This document shows positions 44,396 to 53,595 of a stretch of 64,000 bases of DNA, piece by piece; position 1 is the stretch's first letter, and every line of letters begins with the position of its first letter. Under the pieces are notes generated by a model. The model saw nothing but the letters and a program-made list of their open reading frames with translations, did no database searches and was not told the DNA's origin. A program made the translations under genes and the position numbers. Origin of the DNA: Gaiella sp. (lineage in GTDB: Bacteria > Actinomycetota > Thermoleophilia > Gaiellales > Gaiellaceae); the NCBI GenBank assembly GCA_027493885.1, contig JAOSJZ010000001.1:806001-870000 (forward strand). The letters run 5' to 3'.

Positions 44396-45124
44396 GCGTA
44401 GAACCCCTGGAAGATGACGAGCGTCACGAGCGCGCCGAGCACCCCCGCCCGACGCCACCTCGAGCGTCGAGTGGACGCCCGCCTCGATCCGTGTCTGCGC
44501 GACGAGCAGGGCCATGATCAGCGTCAACGAGGATATGAGGAAGCGATGCTCGGTGTCCCCGAGCACGAGCGTGACCGCCATCCAGGCCGCGAACGCGACG
44601 GCTGCGTGGCCGGACGGCCAGCCGCCCCGGAGCGGCGACCCGCGCCCGGAGAACGCCTTGAGCGCGATGACGAGCGCGGTGGTCAGGACGAGCGCGATCA
44701 GCGTCAGCTCGGCAGGCGCCTCCGACAGCCGGTCGAGGAGGCGCGAGCTCTCCCCCGCGACCTGGCCCGAGAACACGAGATAGCCGACCGCGATCGCGTT
44801 GATCGCAGCGATGAGAACGGCGCCCGCGCCGATGTCCTTGGCGAGCTTCGCCATCGGGTCGAAAGACGTCGAGGCGACGTCGACCGCGGCCTCGATCGCC
44901 GTGTTGATCATCTCGGCGATGAGCACGAACGCGATCGCGAGGAACAAGGCGATGAGCTCGAGCCGGGAGACGTCGAAGGCGAGCGCAGCGACGAGCACGG
45001 CGACCGCGGCACCGAAGTGGATGCGCATGTTCCGCTGCGTGCGGAGCACGTGAATGATCCCCTCGATCGCGAAGTTGAAGCTCTCGAAGATCGAGATCGT
45101 GGAGGTACGCCGCGGGCGAATCAC
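44392..45124 (-). CDS. dgkA: Diacylglycerol kinase fused to PAP2 phosphatase, single-base frameshift
   Basis: The repaired product is about 243 residues. Residues 5-110 are an undecaprenol/diacylglycerol kinase (FNFAIEGIIHVLRTQRNMRI; AEMINTAIEAAVD). Residues 130-243 are a PAP2 phosphatase (GGWPSGHAAVAFA; EAGVHSTLEV). Kinase and phosphatase together recycle lipid carriers at the membrane. The GTG at 45124 overlaps the ybeY stop. Five C at 44442-44446 should be four, giving VLGALVTLVIFQGFYA and a TGA at 44392. As written the frame runs on into cdd. Confidence 0.85.
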
Positions 45125-45497
45125 GTGAGGTACGCGCGCTCGCGCTCCTCCATGGTCGCGCCGTGGTCGTGACCGAGCAGGTGGAGCAGGCCGTGCACGA
45201 GCGGCCATCGCCAGTCGTCACCGATCACGTCAGGGCAGAGGACGACGTCGCCCAGCGCCCGCGGGACGCCATCGGGGAGCGCGTCAGTGCCGTCGAGCGG
45301 AAACGAGAGGACGTCGGTCGCCTCGTCGACGCCGAGGTGCTCGCGCTTCAACAGGCGGATCTCGTCGGCCGCGACGAACGCGATCCCGAGCTCGCCGTCG
45401 GGCACCCCCTCGGCGGCGAGGACCTCGCGCGCGAGCAGGACGACGGCCGCCTCGTCGACCGCGGCCCCGCTCCGGTTCGAGACCTCGACCTCGACCA

Positions 45498-45498
<1 letters not shown>
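45121..45498 (-). CDS. ybeY: Endoribonuclease YbeY
   Basis: The 125-residue protein has the zinc motif HGLLHLLGHDH near the C-terminus and TDVLSFPLDG in the middle, diagnostic for YbeY. It takes part in 16S rRNA 3'-end maturation and ribosome quality control. Its start overlaps the phoH stop by one base and its stop overlaps dgkA, the usual order in actinobacteria. Confidence 0.93.
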
Positions 45499-46456
<958 letters not shown>

Positions 46457-46498
46457 GCGTCTCAGTGTAGGCGCCGTCCACCACGGTGCCCGCGTCGC

Positions 46499-46951
46499 TC
46501 AGGAGGAGCCGATCGCCCTCGGCGAAGGGGTGAGCCGGAGCGCCGCGTACGCCGCGGTCGAGAAGAGCGCGAGGGCGTTCGCAGCGTGCAGCACGGCGAG
46601 CCCGGGGACCGCGAGCGCCACGAACCCGAGCACCGCCTGCAGCACCATCAGCCCGAGCACGATCCCCGCGAAGCGGAGCCCGTGCCCGACGCTGCGCCGC
46701 GTGACGACCGCGACGACGAGGAAGGCGAGGGCGAGGAGCGGCAGCCAGAGCGCGCCGAGCTCCCCGTGGAGGTCGAAGCCGAGCTTTCCGCCGTAGTCGA
46801 CCGTGCTGTCCTCCTCGAACGTCGCGCGGGTGGCGGTGTTCCGCTCGTCGTAGATCCAGTGGGTGAGCCCGGCGATGCCGTAGGCGACGAGCGCCGCCTG
46901 GACGACGACGCCGAGGGCGACGAGCGACGCAAGCACGCGGTAGAGCCTCAC
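46499..46951 (-). CDS. Small four-helix membrane protein (DUF6220-like)
   Basis: The 150-residue protein has four membrane segments: LASLVALGVVVQAALVAYGI, LWLPLLALAFLVVAVVT, IVLGLMVLQAVLGFVALAVP and LHAANALALFSTAAYAALRL. Histidines at HWIYDE, DLHGELGA and LHAANA recall small haem-binding membrane proteins. The resemblance to DUF6220 is from pattern memory only. It starts at the GTG at 46951, overlapping the previous gene by 4 bp, and is the last gene of the sigma factor operon. Confidence 0.6.
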   Translation of the reverse strand: MRLYRVLASLVALGVVVQAALVAYGIAGLTHWIYDERNTATRATFEEDSTVDYGGKLGFDLHGELGALWLPLLALAFLVVAVVTRRSVGHGLRFAGIVLGLMVLQAVLGFVALAVPGLAVLHAANALALFSTAAYAALRLTPSPRAIGSS

Positions 46952-47577
46952 ACGGTCTCCTTCCGGTTGGCTGGGCGGCCGGGGTCGCGCTCGCACGCTG
47001 CGAGCACGGCCGCGCAGGAGAGCAGGACGAGCGCCCACGCGAGGGCGGTCGCCAACGGGTACGACGGCGATTCGAGCGGCGCCAGGGACACCCAGGCGTC
47101 CAGCGGCTCGAAGGCGACCGCGAGGAAGACGAGCCCGAACGCGATCGCGCTCGCCAGGTCGCCGGGCGCGAGCCGGCCCGAGCGGCGCAGCGCGGACGCC
47201 ACCCCGAGGCCGCAGGCCACGCTCGCCGCGGCGACGGGCACCAGCCTGTCCCAGCCGGCGGCGCCGCCGGGGTCGTCGAGCATGAGCACGGCCGCCGCGC
47301 CCACCGCGAAGGGCAGGAGGGCGATCGGGAGCCGCCAGGCCACCCGGGCCCGGCGTCCGGTGGGCGTGGCGTCCTCGACCTCGGCGGACGCCTCGTCGAG
47401 GACGTACGCGGCGGTGGCGCCGCACAGCCCCAGGCCCAGCAGGGAGAGCGGGAAGGCCAGCGCGCCGTGGCGCAGGGCCGCCGCGATCCCGAACAGCGCC
47501 GCCGCGGCAACGCAGCCGCCGAGCAGCGTCGGCCACGGCGCGGCGCGCAGAACCGCCCTGCCGACCGACGCGCTCAC
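46948..47577 (-). CDS. Membrane protein of the ABC exporter operon
   Basis: The 209-residue protein has about six hydrophobic segments (WPTLLGGCVAAAALFGIAAA; PLSLLGLGLCGATAAYVLDE; IALLPFAVGAAAVLMLD). It starts at the GTG at 47577 overlapping the permease stop. I do not recognise a family. From position it is likely a second membrane component of the ABC exporter encoded just upstream. Confidence 0.65.
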   Translation of the reverse strand: MSASVGRAVLRAAPWPTLLGGCVAAAALFGIAAALRHGALAFPLSLLGLGLCGATAAYVLDEASAEVEDATPTGRRARVAWRLPIALLPFAVGAAAVLMLDDPGGAAGWDRLVPVAAASVACGLGVASALRRSGRLAPGDLASAIAFGLVFLAVAFEPLDAWVSLAPLESPSYPLATALAWALVLLSCAAVLAACERDPGRPANRKETV

Positions 47578-48491
47578 GGATGAGGCGGCAGAGGGGTCCT
47601 GGAGTCGGACACCACGGTGCCCTCGCTCGAGCTGTCGTGCGTCACCGAGTAGCCCGTGACGACCGCCAGCGTCAACGAGGTCACGGCGACCGCGCCTGCA
47701 ACGCAGCTCGCCCTCACCACGGCTCGTCGTACGCGCCCCTCCGCGCCGTGCAGGAGCGCGGCGCACGCGGCCAGGGCGCAGAGCGCGAGCGTCCACACCG
47801 CGAACCACGCCGGCGACCCTGTTAGCGATCGCACCACGGTGGGCACCCAGAGGTCGCCGCTGCCGTTGTGCTCGATCCAGGCCGTGTAGGGCGTCAGCAT
47901 GTGCAGGATCCGGGCCGGCCAGGTGCTCGCGCCCATCTGAGACGGCCGGTAGCCCGCGAGCATGCCCCACACGAAGAGTGCCACCGCCACGAGTAGCGGC
48001 GCCCCCGGGAACCGCAGCCAGCGCCCGACCGCCACCCCGAGCAGGGGCGCCCCCAGACATGCGATGACGGGCAGGACCAGCAGGATGACGTACCGCTCCC
48101 CGGTCGTGAACACCCCGTACGAGTACGCGGGGCGAGGGTCGTAAAAGATGGCCAGGACGAGCCGGAAGAAGACCACGACGATCAGGGCCGCCGCGGCCGG
48201 CACCAGGCACGCCGCGCACAGCGCCGCCGTGCGGGTCGTCTCGGAGACAGGGGCCGCGTCCACGACCGCCTCGGAGCGGCGCGTCGATGCCGTGAGGCGC
48301 GCGGCCACGACGAGCCCGAAGAGGCCGACGAAGAACGCCGGCACGAACTGGTGGTCGAGCTCGGCCGGGCCGTACTCGCCGCCGCTGAAGACGAGGGCCA
48401 GCACGAAGCCGGTCAGGAAGAGCGGGTGCCGGGCGAAACGCTTCGCCTCGATCCACGCGAGCGGCACGAGCGGCGAGCGGGCGGCGGGCAT
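47574..48491 (-). CDS. ABC transporter permease
   Basis: The 305-residue protein has about seven membrane segments. It opens LVPLAWIEAKRFARHPLFLT, the cytosolic start typical of ABC-2-type permeases, then VPAFFVGLFGLVVAARLTAS, followed by RRSEAVVDAAPVSETTRTAA. The ATG at 48491 lies 23 bp after the ATPase gene and no strong ribosome-binding site is seen. With the ATPase at 48515 it forms an exporter of unknown substrate. Confidence 0.75.
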   Translation of the reverse strand: MPAARSPLVPLAWIEAKRFARHPLFLTGFVLALVFSGGEYGPAELDHQFVPAFFVGLFGLVVAARLTASTRRSEAVVDAAPVSETTRTAALCAACLVPAAAALIVVVFFRLVLAIFYDPRPAYSYGVFTTGERYVILLVLPVIACLGAPLLGVAVGRWLRFPGAPLLVAVALFVWGMLAGYRPSQMGASTWPARILHMLTPYTAWIEHNGSGDLWVPTVVRSLTGSPAWFAVWTLALCALAACAALLHGAEGRVRRAVVRASCVAGAVAVTSLTLAVVTGYSVTHDSSSEGTVVSDSRTPLPPHP

Positions 48492-48514
48492 GGGAAGCGC
48501 GACTCTCGCCGTGC

Positions 48515-49381
48515 TTATGCCGCCACCGCCTCGGACTCGGTGGCGCCGCGGAGCAGCAGGTACGCATCCTCGAGCGTGGGCTCGACGAGCTCGGCCTCGG
48601 CCGGGGCCTCGCCCAGGTTGCGGTAGCGGCCGGTCGCGGTGCGCCAGGAGACCTGCGCGCGCGGGTCGGCCGTGTCGGCCAGCCAGACCCGTCCTTGCGC
48701 CTCCCGAACGAGCGCGGCGACGGTGCCCTGGAAGCTCACCGAGCCCCGGTCGAGCACGACCACGTGCTCGCAGAGCGCGGCGACGTCCTCGGTCTGGTGC
48801 GTGGCGATCAGCACGGTCGACGCGCGGCCGCGCTCGGCCAGCACGGTGCGGAGCGCCACCCGCTGCTCCGGGTCGAGCCCGGTCGTCGGCTCGTCGAGCA
48901 CGAGCAGCTCCGGCGAGCCGAGCAGCGCCTGTGCCAGCCCGACGCGCCGGCGCTGGCCGCCCGAGAGGGTGCGGATCGACTTGGCCGCGCGATCTCGAAG
49001 GTCGACGTCCTCGAGCACCCGGCGCACCTCGGCCCGGCGAGCGGCCGGCTCCTCGATCTCCTTGAGGACGGCCATGTAGTCGACGAAACGGTAGGTCGTG
49101 AAGCCGCGCGGGTACTGGAGCTCCTGCGGGAGGTAGCCGAGCCGCCGGCGGATCTCGGTGCGCTCGACCGCGTCCGCCGGGTCGCGGCCGAGGATCCGCA
49201 CGCTCCCGCCGTCGGCGCCGAGCACGGTGGCGAGGATGCGGAGCAGCGTCGTCTTGCCGGCGCCGTTCGGCCCGAGCAGGCCGACGATGCCCGGCATCAC
49301 CTCGAGTTGGACGTCGTCGAGAGCCGTAGCACCCCGGAACCGCCGCGAGACGCCTCGCAGCTCGATCGCCGGTGCCGTCAT
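48515..49381 (-). CDS. ABC transporter ATP-binding protein
   Basis: The 288-residue ATPase has Walker [10 protein letters not shown], signature LSGGQRRRVGLAQAL, Walker B LLVLDEPTTGLD and the H-loop IATHQ. A C-terminal extension of about 70 residues (from VWLADTADPRAQ) may contact the permease, as in drug and lantibiotic exporters. The ATG at 49381 overlaps the anti-sigma stop by 4 bp. Confidence 0.9.
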   Translation of the reverse strand: MTAPAIELRGVSRRFRGATALDDVQLEVMPGIVGLLGPNGAGKTTLLRILATVLGADGGSVRILGRDPADAVERTEIRRRLGYLPQELQYPRGFTTYRFVDYMAVLKEIEEPAARRAEVRRVLEDVDLRDRAAKSIRTLSGGQRRRVGLAQALLGSPELLVLDEPTTGLDPEQRVALRTVLAERGRASTVLIATHQTEDVAALCEHVVVLDRGSVSFQGTVAALVREAQGRVWLADTADPRAQVSWRTATGRYRNLGEAPAEAELVEPTLEDAYLLLRGATESEAVAA

Positions 49382-50223
49382 GTTCGCTCCCTTTCGGATT
49401 GCATCGGTGACCATTGCCCGTCGAGCCGCCAGGTGGGCGTGGCGAGCGCGAGCACGAGCGCACCGGCGACGATGAGAGCGACGTAGCCGACGAGGGCCGT
49501 CGGCGCCACCACTGCAAGCACGTCGCCGTAGCGCGCGCTCACCGCGACGGCCGCGACCCAGCCGGCACCGACGGTGACGGCCGCGGCCCAGGGATCGACC
49601 CACGACCCCGCGCCGAGCACCACGAGCGTGAACGCCAGCGACGGCAGCACCCACGCGACCGCGGTCGCGCCGTCGAGCGGCAGCAGGAGCCCCGCGGCAA
49701 CCGTGAGTGGCACCGCCGTGAGCAGCACCGCCGCGCTGCGTAGCAGGACGAGCCTGATCATGCGGTACGGCGCCGCGAGCGCGAGCTCGTAGCTCGGATC
49801 GGCAGACGGGCCGTAGGCGGCGGCCACGCCGGCGACCGGCATGAGCGGCGCAAGCGCGAGGAACAGCGCCAGGCCACGGTCGTGACCGGCGATCGACGCG
49901 ACGAGGATGAAGCCCAGCACCGCGGCGAGCCCCGCCGCCCACGCGATCCGGAGCACCGGAGCGGCGCCGACCACGACCGCGTCCCCGGCCTTGAGCCCGA
50001 GGCGGACCAGGACGCGCTCGGCCAGGCCCGCGCCGCCGGCGACCTCCGCGAGGACGTCGTCCCAGGCGCCGGGGACGTCCTCGATCCGCACGAGACCGGC
50101 GACGGCCGCGCGACACCGCTCGCACTTGACGAGGTGCTGCTCGACCGAGGCGCTCGCGAGCGGCCCGGTCGTGCCCTCGACCCACGCGCCCAGCGTCGAC
50201 GGGTCGACGTGCCAGGTGGTCAT
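49378..50223 (-). CDS. Zinc-finger anti-sigma factor with membrane domain
   Basis: The 281-residue protein begins with a ZAS-type anti-sigma domain, HLVKCERCRAAV holding the His-x3-Cys-x2-Cys zinc ligands. About six membrane helices follow (IAWAAGLAAVLGFILVASIA; LAFTLVVLGAGSW). It presumably holds the sigma factor encoded just upstream at the membrane and releases it on a signal. Six helices is more than the single helix of most anti-sigmas, so the membrane part may sense or transport something itself. Confidence 0.82.
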   Translation of the reverse strand: MTTWHVDPSTLGAWVEGTTGPLASASVEQHLVKCERCRAAVAGLVRIEDVPGAWDDVLAEVAGGAGLAERVLVRLGLKAGDAVVVGAAPVLRIAWAAGLAAVLGFILVASIAGHDRGLALFLALAPLMPVAGVAAAYGPSADPSYELALAAPYRMIRLVLLRSAAVLLTAVPLTVAAGLLLPLDGATAVAWVLPSLAFTLVVLGAGSWVDPWAAAVTVGAGWVAAVAVSARYGDVLAVVAPTALVGYVALIVAGALVLALATPTWRLDGQWSPMQSERERT

Positions 50224-50771
50224 AGCGGTACCTCCACGAGCTCGCGCCGCAGCTGCGCCTTGGCGCGAAACAGCCGCGTCTTGACGGTGTTGGTCGGGAT
50301 GCCCAGGAGCTTGGAGGCCTCACGGGCGGTGAGCCCGTCGAGCACGGTCGCCTGCACGACGGCCCGCATCTCGGGCGACAACCGTGCGAGCGCGCTGCCG
50401 AGGTCGCCGTACTCGACGCCCGCGAGCACCTGCTCCTCGACGCTCGCCTCGAGCCCGCTGCGCACGTCGTCGAGCAGCACCTCGGCCGCGGGCCCGCGGC
50501 GGCGCAGCCGCGAGACGAGCCTGCGCACGGCGACGCCCCACAGCCAGCCGGCGACCTCGCCCTCGCCGCGGTACGAGCCCGCGGCACGCCAGACGGCGAC
50601 GAAGGTGTCCTGCAGCACCTCTGCGACCACGCCGTCGTCGTTGCAGCGGCGGGTGAGGCGGACCGAGAGCCACGGCGCATGCCGCTCGTACAGCGCCTCG
50701 AGCGCGGCGGTGTCGCCGTCTGCAACGGCCTCGAGCAGCTCGGCATCGGGAGACTGCGCCCGTCCGTCCAT
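50220..50771 (-). CDS. ECF-type RNA polymerase sigma factor
   Basis: The 183-residue protein has region 2 (DTFVAVWRAAGSYRGEGEVA then GWLWGVAVRRLVSRLRRRG) and region 4 (LTAREASKLLGIPTNTVKTR then LFRAKAQLRREL), with no region 1 or 3, as in ECF sigma-70 factors. The ATG at 50771 is preferred to an upstream GTG at 50810. Its stop overlaps the anti-sigma start. It probably directs transcription of its own operon including the ABC exporter. Confidence 0.9.
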   Translation of the reverse strand: MDGRAQSPDAELLEAVADGDTAALEALYERHAPWLSVRLTRRCNDDGVVAEVLQDTFVAVWRAAGSYRGEGEVAGWLWGVAVRRLVSRLRRRGPAAEVLLDDVRSGLEASVEEQVLAGVEYGDLGSALARLSPEMRAVVQATVLDGLTAREASKLLGIPTNTVKTRLFRAKAQLRRELVEVPL

Positions 50772-50871
50772 GACCAACCTGTCGCCTCGCAGTGGCCAAA
50801 TGGTTCCCACTCCCGGCGATCATGTCCACCCCGGCCCGACGAGGCCCGGACGAACGACGTGGTCGAGCGGC

Positions 50872-51315
50872 CTACGCGAGCTTCTCGCGCACGAGCTGGC
50901 TCACGACCGAGCCGTCCGCGCGGCCGGAGACGCGGGGCATCACATCGGCCATGACGCGGCCGAGGTCACGGATCGACGTCGCACCGACCTCGGCGATGAC
51001 GTCGTCGACGACCTCCTCGAGCTCCTCCTCGGAGAGCTGGTCCGGCATGAACTCCTCGATCACGTCGAGCTCGAACTCCTCGCGGTCGGCCTGCTCCTCG
51101 CGGCCCGCCGCGTCGAACGCCTCCATCGCCTCGACCCGCTTCTTCCGCTCGCGCTGGAGGACCTGCAGCGACTCCTCGTCGGAGAGCGAGCGCTGGAGCT
51201 CCTTCTCGGCGCCGCGCAGCGCGTTCAGGACCAGCGCCAGCGCGTTACGGCGCTCCACGTCGCGGGCGCGGCGCGCGTCCTTGAGCTCGTCCTCGATCTC
51301 TGCGATCAGCGTCAT
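50872..51315 (-). CDS. GatB/YqeY domain-containing protein
   Basis: The 147-residue protein is a YqeY: MTLIAEIEDELKDARRARDV then NALALVLNALRGAEKEL, and the C-terminal ADVMPRVSGRADGSVVSQLV that matches the tail domain of GatB. It may act on or near tRNA amidation, but its role is not established. Its start overlaps the HIT gene stop by 4 bp. Confidence 0.9.
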   Translation of the reverse strand: MTLIAEIEDELKDARRARDVERRNALALVLNALRGAEKELQRSLSDEESLQVLQRERKKRVEAMEAFDAAGREEQADREEFELDVIEEFMPDQLSEEELEEVVDDVIAEVGATSIRDLGRVMADVMPRVSGRADGSVVSQLVREKLA

Positions 51316-51644
51316 TCGAATCCGGGGAGGCTAGCGCCCCCGAGCAGATGCCAGTGCAGGTGGAACACCGTCTGCCCGCCGCCGGGGCCGACGTTGACGA
51401 TCAGGCGGTAGTCCTCGAGCCCCGCCTCCCGGGCGGTCTCCGCGACGAACTCGAGCATCCGCTTCGCCTCGTTCGGCTCGAACAGCCCGACCTCGCGGAA
51501 CGTGTCGACGTGCCGCACCGGGACGATCAAGAGGTGCGTCGGGGCTTTCGGCGCGATGTCGCGGATGGCGACGAACCCGTCCGCGGCGTGGACGTGGTCG
51601 CCCTCGCGCGCGAGCCGGCAGAAGAGGCAGTCCTCAGGCGGCAA
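51312..51644 (-). CDS. HIT-family nucleotide hydrolase, TTG start
   Basis: The 110-residue protein has the HIT triad HLHWHLLGG and DCLFCRLA, THLLIVPVRHV. It hydrolyses small nucleotide conjugates such as AMP-lysine or diadenosine polyphosphates. The TTG at 51644 gives LPPEDCLFC, the usual start for the family, with GAGGGAG about 9 nt upstream, and overlaps mtaB by 11 bp. Longer starts would read inside mtaB. Confidence 0.88.
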   Translation of the reverse strand: MPPEDCLFCRLAREGDHVHAADGFVAIRDIAPKAPTHLLIVPVRHVDTFREVGLFEPNEAKRMLEFVAETAREAGLEDYRLIVNVGPGGGQTVFHLHWHLLGGASLPGFE

Positions 51645-52827
51645 CGGCGACCACTCCCTCGTCCGCGACGCCGACCGCACGGGCGGCGACAAAGGCTCCG
51701 ACCTCGCCCTCGACGAGCCACGGGGTGTAGTCGTCCGCGTACCCGCGCCCGGGCCGGTCGACGAGCACTCGGTCGGTCGTGCCCACCCGCGTCTCCCAGC
51801 GGCGCCGCGAGAGCTCGCCCGAGAGCGCCCGGAGGCGCGCTCCGCGCTCGCGCTTCGCGTGCGCCGAGACGGCGTCGGCGTCGGCCGTTCGCGTCCCCGG
51901 GCGGGGCGAGTAGGGGAAGACGTGCGCCTTGGTCATCCCGAGCCGCTCGACGAGCGCGAGGGTGCGCTCGAACGCGGCGTCGTCCTCCGCCGGGAAGCCG
52001 ACGATCACGTCGGTCGTGAGGTTGAGCCCGGCGAGCGGCGCGAGCCGCCGTTCGAACTGCGCCGCCGTGTAGCGACGACCCATCGCGCGCAGGACCGCGT
52101 CGTCGCCCGACTGCAGCGGCACGTGGAGGTGCGGCGAGACCGTCGGTGTCTCGAGAAGCGCGCTCACGAGAGCGTCGTCGACGTGGTTGACCTCGATCGA
52201 GGAGAGCCGGAGGCGCTCGACCCCGGGGATCGAGCCGGCCTCGCGGACGAGGCGGGCGAAGGTGACGCCGGCGGCACGGTCACGGAAGCAGCCCAGGTTG
52301 ACACCCGTGAGCACGATCTCACGGTGCCCTTGCGCGACGCGGCGGCGGATCTCGGCGAGCACGGCGCCGGCGGTGCGGCTCCGCGTCCCGCCGCGGACGA
52401 GCGGGATCACGCAGAACGCGCACGAGAACGAGCAGCCGTCCTGGATCTTCACGAACGCCCGCACGCGCTCGAGCCGATGCTCGGCGTTGACGCAGCCGAT
52501 CGCGCCGACGTGCCCGGCGACGAACGCCGCCGCCTCGTCGCCCGTCCGCCCGCTGACGACGACGTTCGGTGCCGTCCCGGCGAACGCGCGCTCGAGGTTC
52601 GAGGCGCACCCGGTGACGTAGACCGTGCGCGCGGAACGTGCCGCGCGGGAGGCAGCCTGGCGCGACTTCGAGACGGCCTCGTGCGTGACGCAGCAGGTGT
52701 TGACGACGTGGATCTCGCCGTCCTCGGAGACCTCCTCGTGCCCGTCCGCGAGCAGCCGCTCGCGGATCGCCTGCGCGTCGGCGAACGAGACCTTGCACCC
52801 GAGGAAGCGCGTTTGAAACGTCGCCAT
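51634..52827 (-). CDS. mtaB: tRNA methylthiotransferase MtaB-like radical SAM enzyme
   Basis: The 397-residue protein has the UPF0004 domain with three Cys (FLGCK, NTCCVTHEA, VTGCA) that hold one Fe-S cluster. The radical SAM site is DGCSFSCAFCVIP and a C-terminal TRAM-like region follows. It would add a methylthio group to t6A37 in ANN-decoding tRNAs. MtaB is preferred over MiaB because of FQTRFLGCKVSFAD and the short length. The ATG is at 52827. Confidence 0.9.
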   Translation of the reverse strand: MATFQTRFLGCKVSFADAQAIRERLLADGHEEVSEDGEIHVVNTCCVTHEAVSKSRQAASRAARSARTVYVTGCASNLERAFAGTAPNVVVSGRTGDEAAAFVAGHVGAIGCVNAEHRLERVRAFVKIQDGCSFSCAFCVIPLVRGGTRSRTAGAVLAEIRRRVAQGHREIVLTGVNLGCFRDRAAGVTFARLVREAGSIPGVERLRLSSIEVNHVDDALVSALLETPTVSPHLHVPLQSGDDAVLRAMGRRYTAAQFERRLAPLAGLNLTTDVIVGFPAEDDAAFERTLALVERLGMTKAHVFPYSPRPGTRTADADAVSAHAKRERGARLRALSGELSRRRWETRVGTTDRVLVDRPGRGYADDYTPWLVEGEVGAFVAARAVGVADEGVVAVAA

Positions 52828-52900
52828 GCGGAGCCCAAGAGCTTAGACGCTGGGACCGGGCCGTCGGATTGGCCGTTCCACGGTGCTCTACGATCGGCAC

Positions 52901-53584
52901 GTGAGCTGGGACGAGGCGCTCTCGCATCGCTACGACGAGTGGGCCGCGGAGATGACGGCCGACATCCCCTTCTACGTCGGCCTCGCGCTGGAGGCCGACG
53001 GCCCGCTCGTCGAGCTCGCGGTCGGCAACGGCCGCGTCGCCATCCCGGTCGCGCGGGCGACGGGACGTCCGGTGATCGGGCTCGACTCGTCGCCGGCGAT
53101 GCTCGAGCAGGCGCGCGAGCGCGCCGCCGCGGCGGGCGTCGAGCTCGAGCTCCACCTCGCGGACATGCGCGAGCTCCGGCTCGACGAGCCCGCGGCGCTC
53201 GTCTACTGCCCGTTCCGCGCGCTCCTCCACCTGCCCGCCTGGGCCGACCGGCGCCTCGTCTTCGAGCGCGTCGCAGCGTCGCTTCGCCCGGGTGGGCGCT
53301 TCGCGTGGAACGCCTTCGCCTTCGACCACCGCACCGCCACGCGCCTCGACGGGGCGCACGAGGTGCATCCCGTGCCGCACACCGTGCGCCACGCGGTCGG
53401 CTCGAACCGGATCGACATCGTGCTGGACGACGGCGCTACGAGCTCGCTCTGGTGGGCGACGCGGAACGAGTGGCTCGGCCTCGTCGACGTCGCGGGGCTC
53501 GAGGTCGAGGCGCTCTACGGCGGCTTCGCACGGGAGCCGTTCGGCGACGAGAGCCGCGAGTACGTGTTCGTGGCCCGCCGATGA
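52901..53584 (+). CDS. Class I SAM-dependent methyltransferase
   Basis: The 227-residue protein has VELAVGNGRVAIPVARATGR (motif I), VIGLDSSPAMLEQARERAA and LRPGGRFAWNAFAFDH. The GTG at 52901 lies 6 nt after TACGAT and is taken as a leaderless start, the GTG at 52883 being upstream of this box. The substrate is unknown. It overlaps the LanC-like gene region, which follows directly, so the two may act together. Confidence 0.82.
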   Translation: MSWDEALSHRYDEWAAEMTADIPFYVGLALEADGPLVELAVGNGRVAIPVARATGRPVIGLDSSPAMLEQARERAAAAGVELELHLADMRELRLDEPAALVYCPFRALLHLPAWADRRLVFERVAASLRPGGRFAWNAFAFDHRTATRLDGAHEVHPVPHTVRHAVGSNRIDIVLDDGATSSLWWATRNEWLGLVDVAGLEVEALYGGFAREPFGDESREYVFVARR

Positions 53585-53595
53585 AGGAGAAGGCG

